Assembly: GCF_900091605.1 (NCBI RefSeq)
Contig: NZ_FMCQ01000013.1
Coordinates: forward strand, 1-64,000
Direction: 5' to 3'
DNA: 64,000 bases
DNA from: Micromonospora tulbaghiae
Lineage (GTDB): Bacteria; Actinomycetota; Actinomycetes; Mycobacteriales; Micromonosporaceae
The notes below the pieces were generated by a model. It saw only the letters and a list, made by a program, of their open reading frames with translations, had not been told where the DNA came from and did no database searches. The translations under genes and the position numbers were made by a program. Below, piece by piece: positions 15,361 to 24,127 of this stretch. Every line of letters begins with the position of its first letter. The first letter of the stretch is position 1.

Positions 15361-16368
15361 GTGGACGGCGAAGACGACAAGCGCCCGGTGAACGCGGAGA
15401 ACCGCACCCCGCGCTCGGCAGTGGTGGTCAACCCGGTGAAGGTGGCCGACCTGGACGAGTTCCGCCGCACCGTGGACGGCGCGCTCGCCGCCGCCGGGTG
15501 GCCGGCCCCGGCCTGGTACGAGACGACAGTCGAGGACCCGGGCCGCGGGCAGGCGGAACAGGCCGTCGAGGCGGGCGCGGAGGTCGTCTTCGCCTGCGGC
15601 GGCGACGGCACGGTGATGGCCTGCGTGACCGCGCTGGCCGGCACCGACGTGGCACTGGCCGTACTGCCCCAGGGCACCGGCAACCTGCTGGCCGCCAACC
15701 TCGGCCTCTCGAACGACCTGGCCGCCGGGCTGGAGGTCGCCGTCGAGCGCGGGATGCGCCGCCTCGACGTCGGCGTGGTCGGCGACAAGTGCTTCGCGGT
15801 GATGGCCGGGATGGGCTTCGACGCCCAGATGCTCGACTCCACCTCCGAGACCACGAAGAAGCGGATCGGCTGGCCGGCGTACGTGATGGGCGCCGCCCGG
15901 CACCTGCGCGACCGGCCGATGCGGGTCTCGGTGCGCATCGACGGCAAGCCGCCGCTGCGCCGCCGGGCCCGCTCGGTCCTGGTCGCGAACGTCGGGCGGC
16001 TCCAGGGCGGGGTACGCCTGCTCACCGACGCCGAGCCGGACGACGGCTGGCTGGACGTGGCGGTGCTGACGCCGCGTACGCTGCGCCACTGGCTCGCCAT
16101 GGGCTGGGCGGTGCTGCGTCGCCGCGACAGGGTGCCCGGGATGGAGGTGTTCCGGGCCCGCTCGGTCGAGATCACCAGCACCCGGGCGCAGCCCCGCCAG
16201 CTCGACGGCGACCTGATCGAGCCGGGCCGGTCGCTGAAGGCCACCATCCGCCCCGAGTCGCTCTGGCTCTGCGTGCCGCGGCCCGAGGAGCACCCCGACC
16301 TGGCGGAGGACGCCGACGCGGCCGCCGAGCGTGGTGAGCACCTGGTCGAGGAGGCCCGCCGTGAGTAG
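15361..16368 (+). CDS. Diacylglycerol/sphingosine kinase family protein
   Basis: This 335-aa protein is of the DAGK catalytic family. The nucleotide motif GGDGT (80-84) and PQGTGNLLAANLGL are present, followed by the beta-sandwich C-terminal part. Family members phosphorylate lipids such as diacylglycerol, in some cases phosphatidylinositol-type or sphingoid substrates; the substrate here is unknown. It starts with GTG and overlaps the next gene by 8 bp. It sits with a YihY membrane protein and a PAP2 phosphatase, which suggests a small lipid-phosphate or envelope cluster. Confidence 0.85.
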   Translation: MDGEDDKRPVNAENRTPRSAVVVNPVKVADLDEFRRTVDGALAAAGWPAPAWYETTVEDPGRGQAEQAVEAGAEVVFACGGDGTVMACVTALAGTDVALAVLPQGTGNLLAANLGLSNDLAAGLEVAVERGMRRLDVGVVGDKCFAVMAGMGFDAQMLDSTSETTKKRIGWPAYVMGAARHLRDRPMRVSVRIDGKPPLRRRARSVLVANVGRLQGGVRLLTDAEPDDGWLDVAVLTPRTLRHWLAMGWAVLRRRDRVPGMEVFRARSVEITSTRAQPRQLDGDLIEPGRSLKATIRPESLWLCVPRPEEHPDLAEDADAAAERGEHLVEEARRE

Positions 16369-17362
16369 CACCAAGCTGGTCCCCGAGACCCGGCTGATGG
16401 CCGAGAACGAGCTGTCCGCCGACGACGCCTGGCACACACTGCGCCGGCACGGCGGCTGGTGCCTGCTGCGGGACGCGTTCATCCGGTTCCGCTACGGCGA
16501 CGGCTTCAGCCACTCCCGGGCGCTGGCGTTGCAGCTCTGCCTGGCGGTGGTGCCGTTCCTGATCGCGCTCACCGGCCTCATCACCGACCTGGGCGTGGAC
16601 GAGGGCGGCAAGGTCGTCGCCGACACCGTGCTGGCCATCACCCCCGGCCAGAGCGAAGCCATGGTGCAGGACCTGCTGACCGACAGCGAGCGCACCGAGA
16701 GCGCCGGTGAGCTGGCGCTGACCCTCGGCCTGCTCACCGGGCTGGTCGCGCTGACCACCACGATGGCGCAGATCGAGCGGGGCGCCAACCGGATCTACGG
16801 CGTCGAGCGGGACCGCCCGGCGCTCGCCAAGTACCTGCGCGCCGCGATCCTCGCGTTGGTCGCCGGTGTGCCCGCGCTGGCCGGTTTCCTGATCCTGGTC
16901 GGCGGGCGGGCGATGGGCGAGTCGGTCCGGCGGCACTACGAGTGGGGCGACCTCGCCATGGCCGGGTGGGACGTGATCCGCTGGCCGCTGAGCCTCGGCC
17001 TGACCGTGCTGGCCGTCGCGGTGCTGTTCCGGCACGCCCCGCGCCGCCGCCAGCCCGGCCTGTCCTGGCTCTTCTTCGGCGCGGCCATCGCCATCGCGAT
17101 CTGGTGGCTGGCCAGCCTGCTGCTCGCCGCCTACGTGAAGTACAGCGGCGGATTCGGCCAGACCTACGGCGCGCTGACCGGCATGATGGCCCTGTTGCTC
17201 TGGGCCAACCTCACCGGGATGGCGCTGTTCGGCGGGCTGGCCTTCGCCGCCCAGCTGGAGGCGATGCGCATCGGGGTGGAGGAGCCCGCCCAGCCGGACC
17301 TGTGGGAGCCGGAGGCGCAGCGGGCGGAGCTGTTCGACACCGGTGAGATGACCTCGCTCTGA
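16361..17362 (+). CDS. YihY/BrkB family membrane protein
   Basis: This 333-aa integral membrane protein is of the YihY/virulence factor BrkB family, with about six hydrophobic segments and the typical GANRIYGVE and GGFGQTYGALTGM stretches. It was once annotated as ribonuclease BN, but that activity belongs to another protein; the transport or structural role remains unclear. The GTG at 16361 follows a strong GAGGAGG and overlaps the kinase gene by 8 bp; this start removes ten upstream residues that are read from within the previous gene. It is likely co-transcribed with the DAGK gene. Confidence 0.85.
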   Translation: MSSTKLVPETRLMAENELSADDAWHTLRRHGGWCLLRDAFIRFRYGDGFSHSRALALQLCLAVVPFLIALTGLITDLGVDEGGKVVADTVLAITPGQSEAMVQDLLTDSERTESAGELALTLGLLTGLVALTTTMAQIERGANRIYGVERDRPALAKYLRAAILALVAGVPALAGFLILVGGRAMGESVRRHYEWGDLAMAGWDVIRWPLSLGLTVLAVAVLFRHAPRRRQPGLSWLFFGAAIAIAIWWLASLLLAAYVKYSGGFGQTYGALTGMMALLLWANLTGMALFGGLAFAAQLEAMRIGVEEPAQPDLWEPEAQRAELFDTGEMTSL

Positions 17363-17462
17363 CGCCACGGCCGGTCCGGCGTGGACGCCGCGCCGGTCCG
17401 GCGTGTACGGAACACGCCGATCGGGTACAGCGCGCCTCGCAGAGGAACGAGGGAGGTGCGGT

Positions 17463-18953
17463 GTGACCGCGGTCAAGGAAGCCGGGAGCCGGCCGCTCAG
17501 CCATTTCGCGGAGCGGAGCCTCGCGGGCCTGCTCGCCGTGGCCGGTGCGGGAGTCGGGTTCGGCGTGCTGCTCATGCTGGTCCGGTTCCGGTGGAGCCCG
17601 CTGGGTGACGCCGACCACGCGGTGGCCGAGTGGTTCAACAACCTCGTGGCCCCGCACGGCCCGCTGGTCACAGTGCTCCAGGCGATCACCGACCTGGGCG
17701 GGCGGCCGGTGCTGATCTGGCTGGTCACCATCGCGGTGGTGGGCCTGCTGATCCGCCGCCAGTCCCGGCTCGCGGTCTACCTGATCGTCACCGGTGTCGG
17801 CGGGCTGATCCTCGACCCGTCGCTCAAGGCGCTGGTCGGGCGGCTGCGCCCGGTGGTGGACGTGCCGATCGCCAGCGCACCGGGCAACAGCTTCCCCAGT
17901 GGTCACGCGCTCGGCTCGTTCGTCGCGTACGGGGCGCTGCTGCTGGTGTTCCTGCCGGCCATGTCGCCGCGCTGGCGCAAGCCCGCCATCGCCGTCGCCG
18001 GCGTGCTGATCTTCCTGGTCGGGCTGACCCGGATCGCGCTGGGCGTGCACTTCGTGTCGGACGTGATCGGCGGCTGGCTGCTCGGCGCGGCCTGGCTGGG
18101 CGTCACCGCGTACGCCTTCCGGCTGTGGCGGCGCGAGCGCGGCCGGCCGGTGCCGCCGCTGCGTGAGGGCCTGGAGCCGGAGGCGGGAGAGGAGCTGGCG
18201 CTCGCGCCGGACGAGGAGAAGGTGCTGGAGCACCCGCGCTCGGCGGTGGCCGAGCTGCTGGTCGGCTGGGTGATCGTCTTCGGTGTGCTCTACGCGTTCG
18301 GCATGTTCGTCAGCTACCACGCCAAGGGCACGTTCTTCGACACGCTCGACACCGAGGTGCCGCGCTGGTTCGCCGAGCGGCACACCGACGCGCTCACGGA
18401 CCTGAGCTGGTGGTGGAGCAAGTTCGGCGACACCCACGCCATCCTGCTGGTCTCGCTGGTGTTCTGCCCGATCGTGCTGGCCGTGTGGCGGCGGTGGCGG
18501 CCGGTGCTGTACGTGGTGCTGGCGATGTTCGGCGAGCTGAGCCTGTTCCTGGCCAGCGCCCGGGTGGTGGACCGGCCCCGGCCGCCGGTGGAGAACCTGG
18601 ACGGGCAGATGCCGACCTCGTCGTTCCCCTCCGGGCACATCGCGGCGACCATCTGCCTCTGGGTGGCGATGGCGGTCATCGTGTTCCCGCGTACCGACAG
18701 GTGGTGGCGGTGGCTGTTCGTGGGCATGGCCGTGCTGATGCCGGTGGGCGTGGCCACCTCCCGGATGTACCGGGGCATGCACCACCCGACCGACTTCATG
18801 GGCGCGATCCTGCTCGGCGCGCTCTGGCTGTCGCTGCTGTACTGGGTGATCAAGCCGAACGCCGACGTGTACGAGGGCAACCGGCCGGCGATCGAGTCCG
18901 AACAGGTCGACGAGCTGGACGACGAGCTGGCCAAGGCCGCGCGGCCGGACTGA
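17463..18953 (+). CDS. Tandem PAP2 lipid phosphatase
   Basis: This 496-aa membrane protein contains two complete PAP2-like modules. Module one has KALVGRLRP, PSGH (145-148) and TRIALGVHFVSD. Module two lacks the leading Lys of the first motif (ASARVVDRPRP) but keeps PSGH (389-392) and SRMYRGMHHPTD. A charged cytoplasmic linker of about 45 residues joins them. Single PAP2 proteins dephosphorylate phosphatidate, PGP or polyprenyl diphosphates; a tandem arrangement is less usual. The GTG at 17463 follows GGGAGGTG. The EEP-family gene starts 4 bp after its stop. Confidence 0.85.
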   Translation: MTAVKEAGSRPLSHFAERSLAGLLAVAGAGVGFGVLLMLVRFRWSPLGDADHAVAEWFNNLVAPHGPLVTVLQAITDLGGRPVLIWLVTIAVVGLLIRRQSRLAVYLIVTGVGGLILDPSLKALVGRLRPVVDVPIASAPGNSFPSGHALGSFVAYGALLLVFLPAMSPRWRKPAIAVAGVLIFLVGLTRIALGVHFVSDVIGGWLLGAAWLGVTAYAFRLWRRERGRPVPPLREGLEPEAGEELALAPDEEKVLEHPRSAVAELLVGWVIVFGVLYAFGMFVSYHAKGTFFDTLDTEVPRWFAERHTDALTDLSWWWSKFGDTHAILLVSLVFCPIVLAVWRRWRPVLYVVLAMFGELSLFLASARVVDRPRPPVENLDGQMPTSSFPSGHIAATICLWVAMAVIVFPRTDRWWRWLFVGMAVLMPVGVATSRMYRGMHHPTDFMGAILLGALWLSLLYWVIKPNADVYEGNRPAIESEQVDELDDELAKAARPD

Positions 18954-18957
18954 GCCG

Positions 18958-19755
18958 ATGCTGCGGGTGATGACCTGGAACATCCGGACCGGCGGGCGGG
19001 ACGGCGGCGGCGCCGACCGCCGGGACCGGATCGTCTCGGTCGTCACCGCGCAGCGCCCCGACGTGCTGGCGTTGCAGGAGCTGCGCGGCATGGACGCCAC
19101 GCTGGGCGGTCTGGCCGACCGGCTCGGGATGGAGGCGCACCTGGCCCGGTCCTGCTTCGGCCAGCCGGTGGCGGTGCTGGTCCGCCCGCCGCTGCGGGTG
19201 CTGCGCGCCGGGCGGGTCCGACGCCCGTTCCACCACGCCGCCGCCCGGGCCCAGATCGCCACCGGCGCGGGTCCGCTCACCGTGTTCAGCACTCATCTGA
19301 ACCCGTACTCCGGTGGGCGGCGGCGGATGGAGGCGGACTGGCTGGCCGCCGCGCTGCGGCGTACCGGGGGAGCGCTGGCTCTGCTGGCCGGTGACCTGAA
19401 CACGCTGGAGCCCACCGCCGACCACACCGCCCGGCTGGCCGGGCTGGCCACCCCGTACCGGCGGCGGCACCTGCGCCGCGACGGCCGTACCGTGGACACC
19501 CGGGCGGTGGCCCGGCTGCTCGACGCCGGGCTGGTGGACCTGTGGCCGCGCTCGGGCGGCGACGAACCGGGCGGCCTGACCGTGCCGACCCGCCACGGCG
19601 GCGCCGAGTTCGCCGGGATGCGGCTGGACTACCTGCTCGCCACCCCGGCGCTGGCCGATCGGGTACGCGCGGTGCGGGTGGTCCGCGACGGTGACGCCGA
19701 CTCGGCCTCCGACCACTATCCGGTGCTGGCCGAGGTGGACCTCACGGCCGGTTGA
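18958..19755 (+). CDS. Endonuclease/exonuclease/phosphatase family protein
   Basis: This 265-aa EEP-fold metal-dependent phosphodiesterase has the N-terminal TWNIRTGG, the catalytic QEL stretch (LALQELRG), GDLNT in the middle and the C-terminal SDHYPV motif, all family hallmarks. Members cut DNA, RNA, sphingomyelin or phosphoinositides. No signal peptide is seen. Being co-directional with the PAP2 gene and 4 bp downstream, it could act on phospho-lipids or phosphodiesters released from them, but this is inference. Its 3' end overlaps the convergent GAP-family gene by 14 bp. Confidence 0.82.
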   Translation: MLRVMTWNIRTGGRDGGGADRRDRIVSVVTAQRPDVLALQELRGMDATLGGLADRLGMEAHLARSCFGQPVAVLVRPPLRVLRAGRVRRPFHHAAARAQIATGAGPLTVFSTHLNPYSGGRRRMEADWLAAALRRTGGALALLAGDLNTLEPTADHTARLAGLATPYRRRHLRRDGRTVDTRAVARLLDAGLVDLWPRSGGDEPGGLTVPTRHGGAEFAGMRLDYLLATPALADRVRAVRVVRDGDADSASDHYPVLAEVDLTAG

Positions 19756-20395
19756 ACGACCCTGCCAGGTCGGCGACCACGAAGGCCGCGAAGATCAGGA
19801 TGACCGTCTCGCTGACCATCCAGGAGTGCCTGTCGGTCCAGGAACGGAAGGCGGGGAGCAGCCGCTCCGCGCGCTCGCCGAAGACCAACAGCGTGAGCAG
19901 CGGCAGGGCCAGCAGCAGCACGGTGAGCGCCGTGAACGGCAGCAGGTGCCACCACGGTCGGCCGTGCCCGGCCGTGCTGCCCGCGACCGACGCCATGACC
20001 AGCTGGTCGCTCGGCACGGCGACGGCCAGCAGCAGCCCCAGACCGAAGGCGTACGAGGGCCGCGGGTCCTGCAACCGGCGCAGCCACCCGGGCGGCCGGT
20101 CGCGCCGCCGCCTGCGGAACGTGACCACCATGAGGACCGCCAGCAGGGCCAGCACGATCCAGTCGATGAGCCGGCGGCTGCCGCCCACCCCGATGCCGTG
20201 CACGGCGGTGTGCCGCACCACCCGGAACACGGCGTACCAGAGCGTCAACGGCCCGAGCACGCCCACCGTGACGCCGGCCAGGTAGGCCACGGAGCTGCGG
20301 CGCGGGTGGCGGCCGGCGGCGAGGACGACGGCGCTGACGAGCTTCGACCCGGCGACCATCTCCAGCGCCAGCGGCAGCGCGGTCAGCAGGGGCAT
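19742..20395 (-). CDS. GAP-family (Sap-like) membrane protein
   Basis: This 217-aa protein has about six transmembrane segments. It resembles the actinobacterial GAP/Sap (sulfolipid-addressing-like, LysE-superfamily) proteins: a short N-terminus running straight into helix one, an Arg-rich cytoplasmic loop (RRRRRDRPPGW) in the middle, and a long C-terminal pair of helices. It may export a lipid or small metabolite. Its last 14 bases overlap the end of the EEP gene on the other strand. Confidence 0.65.
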   Translation of the reverse strand: MPLLTALPLALEMVAGSKLVSAVVLAAGRHPRRSSVAYLAGVTVGVLGPLTLWYAVFRVVRHTAVHGIGVGGSRRLIDWIVLALLAVLMVVTFRRRRRDRPPGWLRRLQDPRPSYAFGLGLLLAVAVPSDQLVMASVAGSTAGHGRPWWHLLPFTALTVLLLALPLLTLLVFGERAERLLPAFRSWTDRHSWMVSETVILIFAAFVVADLAGSFNRP

Positions 20396-20436
20396 GCCCC
20401 ATTCTGGTGTCGCCGCCGCGCGTGCCGGGCCGGGTT

Positions 20437-20556
20437 CTACAGGAGCAGGTTGAGCAGCACCGTCAGCACCACCGAGGCGACGATCGAGAAGAGGATCATC
20501 AGCAGGCAGCCGAGCCCGCCTCCGGCGGGCCGGATCTCGGTGTTCCCGATACGCAT
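20437..20556 (-). CDS. 39-aa conserved-looking membrane protein
   Basis: A small gene of 40 codons with an ATG at 20556 and a good GAGGAG ribosome-binding site 7 bases upstream. The product begins MRIGNTEIRP, has a glycine-rich turn with a Cys (GGGLGC), and then one hydrophobic helix of about 22 residues (LLMILFSIVASVVLTVLLNLLL). It follows the alpha/beta hydrolase gene by 4 bp on the same strand and probably closes that operon. The function is unknown; a single-pass membrane micropeptide that modulates a neighbour is plausible. Confidence 0.7.
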   Translation of the reverse strand: MRIGNTEIRPAGGGLGCLLMILFSIVASVVLTVLLNLLL

Positions 20557-20560
20557 GGCG

Positions 20561-21397
20561 TCAACTCCTCGCTGGGGTGGTGAGCAGGTCGTGGACGGCG
20601 TCCGCGACCTGGGTCGGTGCGGTGGTGACCACGTTGTGCGCCGCGCCCGGCACGGCCACCGACCGGGCGTCCGGCACCAGCCGGGCGACCTGCTCCCGCC
20701 AGGCGGCCGGCGCGACCGGGTCGCGGGCGCCGGTCAGCACCAGCGTGGGCGCGGTGATCGGGGCCAGATCCTCCTCGACCGCGTTGCGGACGGAGTGGGA
20801 CAGCGTGGCGAACACCCGCCACGGCCGGGCGTCGGTCACGTCGCGCAGCAGGATCGGCGCCTGCCACGTCGCCTCCCGCAGCGTGTCCCGCAGCCACCGG
20901 CCGACCAGACCGCGCCGGGACCGGGCGGCCGGGTCGCTGGTCGGGCCGGCCAGCACCAGGGCGCGGACCAGGCCGGGGTGACGGGCGGCGAGCGCGGCGG
21001 CGACCTCCGCGCCGAAGGAGTGGCCGAGCAGGCAGACCGGACCCAGCCGGTACGCGTCGAGCCAGTCGACCAGGAACGCCACGTGCCGGTCCACGTCGTA
21101 CGCGGCGGCGGGGCGTTCGGTCAGCCCGAAGCCGGGCAGGTCCGGCACGTACACCGGCCGGCGCGGCGCCAGCGCGACGGCCAGCGGGGTGAGGTAGCGG
21201 TGCGACACGGCCAGGCCGTGCACCAGCACCATCGGCGGTCCGTCCCCGCCCGGGCCGGCGGAGCGGCGGGTGTGCGCCCGCAGCCCGCCGACCTGCCGGA
21301 ACTCGCTGGTCAGCCCGCCGGCCGGCCGGGGCGCGGCGAGCGCCAGGCGCAGCTCGGCGGGGCGGAAGCGCCCCGGCGGGGACGGCGCGACGGTCAC
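20561..21397 (-). CDS. Alpha/beta hydrolase
   Basis: This 278-aa protein has the alpha/beta-hydrolase fold. The oxyanion region (MVLVHGLAVS), nucleophile elbow GHSFGAE with the catalytic Ser, acid in the TGARDPVAP strand and His in GAAHNVV near the C-terminus are all visible. The substrate is unknown. The GTG at 21397 overlaps the stop of the F420-dependent oxidoreductase gene (GTGA), so translation is coupled. The operon order is oxidoreductase, hydrolase, 39-aa membrane protein. Confidence 0.85.
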   Translation of the reverse strand: MTVAPSPPGRFRPAELRLALAAPRPAGGLTSEFRQVGGLRAHTRRSAGPGGDGPPMVLVHGLAVSHRYLTPLAVALAPRRPVYVPDLPGFGLTERPAAAYDVDRHVAFLVDWLDAYRLGPVCLLGHSFGAEVAAALAARHPGLVRALVLAGPTSDPAARSRRGLVGRWLRDTLREATWQAPILLRDVTDARPWRVFATLSHSVRNAVEEDLAPITAPTLVLTGARDPVAPAAWREQVARLVPDARSVAVPGAAHNVVTTAPTQVADAVHDLLTTPARS

Positions 21398-22356
21398 AGC
21401 TCGCGCAGCCGGGGCAGCAGCTCCTCCTGGGCCCAGTCGAGGAACATCGGCTGGGTGCCGCCGCCCACCTGGATCAGCGCGACGTGGGTGAAGCCCGCGT
21501 CGACGAACTTCTTGAACGCCTCCACGTGCCGGTCGGTGTCCGGGCCGCAGGAGATGCCCTCGGCCACGTCCTCCTCCCGGACGAACTGGGTGGCCGCCTC
21601 GAACGACTCCGGGCCGGGCAGGTCGGCGTTGACCTTCCAGCCCAGGCCGAACCAGCGGAACTGGTCGTGCACGATCTTGCGGCACTCGTCCTCGTCCGGG
21701 CCGTAGCAGATGGCCACCTGCCCGTAGCGGGGGCGGCCCGCGCCGCCCGCCTCCTCGTACATGTCGATCAGGTGGGACAGCGGGTCGGTGGCGATCATGG
21801 CGTCGGCGTACTCGGCGGCCAGCGTCGCCGACTGCCGCCCGGAGGCGGCCACCGCCATCGGCACCGGCCGCTCGGGGCGGTCCCAGACGTACGCGTCGGG
21901 CACGTCGAAGTGGTTGCCGGAGAACGTCAGCGTCTCGCCGTTGAGCAGCGGACGGATGATCTGCAACGCCTCCTCGAACATCTCGTGCCGCTGCTGCACG
22001 TGCGGCCATCCGCCCACAACGTGTTCGTTGAGGTTCTCCCCGGCGCCCAGACCCAGCGTGAACCGGCCGTCGGAGAGCACGCCGATGGTGCTGGCCTTCT
22101 GCGCCACCACCGCCGGGTGGTACCGCCGGATCGGGCAGGTTACGAACGACATCAGCTCGGCCCGGCTGGTGGCGTGCGCGACGGCGCCGAGCACCGACCA
22201 GGCGTACGGGGAGTGGCCCTGGGACTCCAGCCAGGGGTAGTAGTGGTCGGACATGACCAGATGGTCGAAGCCGGCGGCCTCGGCGCGTACGGCGTGGTCG
22301 ACCAGTTCCTTCGGGCCGGCCTGCTCGCACATGAGGGTGTAACCGACGTTGACCAT
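21394..22356 (-). CDS. LLM-class F420-dependent oxidoreductase
   Basis: This 320-aa luciferase-like TIM-barrel oxidoreductase is of the F420-using subfamily typical of actinobacteria. The segments MSDHYYPW, TLGLGAGENLNEHVVGG and ASGRQSATLAAEYADAMIATDP match the glucose-6-phosphate dehydrogenase/F420-like group. It probably transfers hydride to or from coenzyme F420 on an unknown substrate. The ATG at 22356 follows GGAGACG. It is divergent from the GH5 gene and shares a 293-bp regulatory region with it. Confidence 0.85.
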   Translation of the reverse strand: MVNVGYTLMCEQAGPKELVDHAVRAEAAGFDHLVMSDHYYPWLESQGHSPYAWSVLGAVAHATSRAELMSFVTCPIRRYHPAVVAQKASTIGVLSDGRFTLGLGAGENLNEHVVGGWPHVQQRHEMFEEALQIIRPLLNGETLTFSGNHFDVPDAYVWDRPERPVPMAVAASGRQSATLAAEYADAMIATDPLSHLIDMYEEAGGAGRPRYGQVAICYGPDEDECRKIVHDQFRWFGLGWKVNADLPGPESFEAATQFVREEDVAEGISCGPDTDRHVEAFKKFVDAGFTHVALIQVGGGTQPMFLDWAQEELLPRLREL

Positions 22357-22438
22357 GGCACGTCTCCTTCCCGGGCGGATCGTCACCGGATACCCCGCCC
22401 GGCGCGGGTCAACCCTGCTGTCCGCTTCCGCGCCGTTC

Positions 22439-22506
22439 CTTAACCGGTTCAGCTCATGCGGCCGGTCAACCGTCACCGCGTCCCGGCCGAAACCGCTTAA
22501 CCGGTT
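22439..22506. promoter_or_regulatory. Two identical CTTAACCGGTT sites
   Basis: The 11-mer CTTAACCGGTT occurs at 22439-22449 and 22496-22506, 57 bp apart. The core AACCGGTT is a palindrome. The pair lies in the gap between the F420 oxidoreductase and GH5 genes, 144-211 bp upstream of the GH5 start. Paired palindromes upstream of a secreted glycanase suggest a LacI- or TetR-type repressor, but no such gene is adjacent. Confidence 0.5.
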
Positions 22507-22649
22507 GCCTCGCGCCTTCCATCGCCCTACGCTGATGCCTGCGTCCGTTCGGGAACCGGGCGGCGGCTACCGGGCTCAGCCGCCACCACCTCGTCACCGT
22601 CACCGCACCCCCGCTCGGGCACGGGGGAGACCTTCCCCTGAGGACAGCC

Positions 22650-24044
22650 ATGAAGAAACTGCTCTCCGTCGCGGGCGCCGCCCTGCTGACGGCCCTCGCC
22701 GCCGTCTTCGCCCTCGGGCAGCCGGCCCACGCCGCCACCGGGTTCTCCGTCTCCGACGGGCGGCTCTACGACGCCAACGGCGTCGAGTTCGTGATGCGCG
22801 GGGTCAACCACGCGCACACCTGGTACCCGCAGCAGACCAGCTCGTTCGCCGACATCAAGGCGCTCGGCGCGAACACCGTCCGGGTGGTGCTGGCCAGCGG
22901 CGACCGCTGGACGAAGAACAGCGCCGCCGACGTGGCCAACGTGATCTCGCTGTGCAAGGCCAACCGGCTGATCTGTGTGCTGGAGGTGCACGACACCACC
23001 GGGTACGGCGAGGAAGGCGCCGCCGCCACGCTGGCGAAGGCCACCGACTACTGGCTGAGCATCGCCGACGTGCTCAAGGGCCAGGAGAAGTACGTCATCG
23101 TCAACATCGGCAACGAGCCGTTCGGCAACCAGGGCTACAGCGCCTGGACCACCGACACCTCGAACGCGATCAAGCGGCTGCGCGCCGCCGGCCTGACCCA
23201 CACGATCATGGTGGACGCGCCGAACTGGGGCCAGGACTGGTCGTTCACCATGCGCGACAACGCCGGCACCGTGTTCGCCGCCGACCCGCAGCGCAACACC
23301 GTCTTCTCCATCCACATGTACGGCGTGTTCGACACCGCCGCCGAGATCAGCGACTACCTGGGCCGGTTCCGTACCGCCGGGCTGCCGATCGTGGTCGGCG
23401 AGTTCGGCTTCAACCACTCCGACGGCAACCCGGACGAGGACGCCATCATGGCGTACAGCCAGGCCAACGGCATCGGCTACCTCGGCTGGTCGTGGAGCGG
23501 CAACGGCGGCGGCGTGGAGTACCTGGACATGACCACCGCGTTCAACCCGGCGCAGCTCACGAGCTGGGGTCAGCGGATCTTCAACGGCGCCGACGGCATC
23601 GCGGCCACCTCCCGCGAGGCGTCGGTGTACGCCGGCAGCACCCCGACCCCGACCACCAGCCCCACCCGCAGCCCGAGCCCGACGCCGACGCCGACTGGCA
23701 GCCCCAGCCCGACGCCGCCGCCGACCACCACGCCCCCGCCGTCCGGTGGCTGCACCGCCACCTACACCGTCGGTAACTCGTGGCAGGGCGGCTTCCAGGG
23801 CGAGGTCAAGGTGACCGCCGGAGCCGCGGCGATCACGGGCTGGACGGTGCGCTGGACGTACGCGAACGGCCAGTCCGTCACCCAGGCGTGGAACGCGAGC
23901 GTCAGCAACAGCGGATCGGCGTACACCGCCCGCAACGTCGACTACAACGGCCGGCTGGGCGCGGGCGCGAGCACCAGCTTCGGCTTCATCGGCACCTGGC
24001 AGGGCACCAACTCCACCCCCGCGGTGACCTGCACCCCCGCCTGA
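22650..24044 (+). CDS. Secreted GH5 glycanase (mannanase-like) with CBM2
   Basis: This 464-aa secreted enzyme has a Sec signal peptide (about 1-28, cleavage after AHA), a GH5 catalytic domain (about 30-325), a Pro/Thr/Ser linker (about 329-365) and a CBM2 cellulose-binding module (about 367-464, with its Cys pair). The acid/base Glu156 lies in NEP and the nucleophile Glu251 in GEFG. The RGVNHAHTWYP opening is typical of the bacterial beta-mannanase branch (GH5_8), so mannan or galactomannan is the likely substrate. The nearby alpha-galactosidase fits debranching. The ATG start is followed directly by Lys-Lys of the signal peptide. Confidence 0.88.
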   Translation: MKKLLSVAGAALLTALAAVFALGQPAHAATGFSVSDGRLYDANGVEFVMRGVNHAHTWYPQQTSSFADIKALGANTVRVVLASGDRWTKNSAADVANVISLCKANRLICVLEVHDTTGYGEEGAAATLAKATDYWLSIADVLKGQEKYVIVNIGNEPFGNQGYSAWTTDTSNAIKRLRAAGLTHTIMVDAPNWGQDWSFTMRDNAGTVFAADPQRNTVFSIHMYGVFDTAAEISDYLGRFRTAGLPIVVGEFGFNHSDGNPDEDAIMAYSQANGIGYLGWSWSGNGGGVEYLDMTTAFNPAQLTSWGQRIFNGADGIAATSREASVYAGSTPTPTTSPTRSPSPTPTPTGSPSPTPPPTTTPPPSGGCTATYTVGNSWQGGFQGEVKVTAGAAAITGWTVRWTYANGQSVTQAWNASVSNSGSAYTARNVDYNGRLGAGASTSFGFIGTWQGTNSTPAVTCTPA

Positions 24045-24061
24045 CCCGCACCCCTAGTGGT

Positions 24062-24118
24062 TGATCAAGGAGTTTGTGTCCCGATCGGACCTCGACGGCG
24101 ACGCAAACTCCTTGATCA
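24062..24118. repeat. Palindrome P5 (GATCAAGGAGTTTG type)
   Basis: Arms 24062-24080 and 24100-24118 are 19 nt with one mismatch that is a wobble pair in RNA. They fit the family core GATCWWGNAGTT. P5 fills the 83-bp gap between the convergent GH5 and GH36 genes and could also act as a bidirectional terminator. Confidence 0.8.
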
Positions 24119-24127
24119 CCGGGGCGG

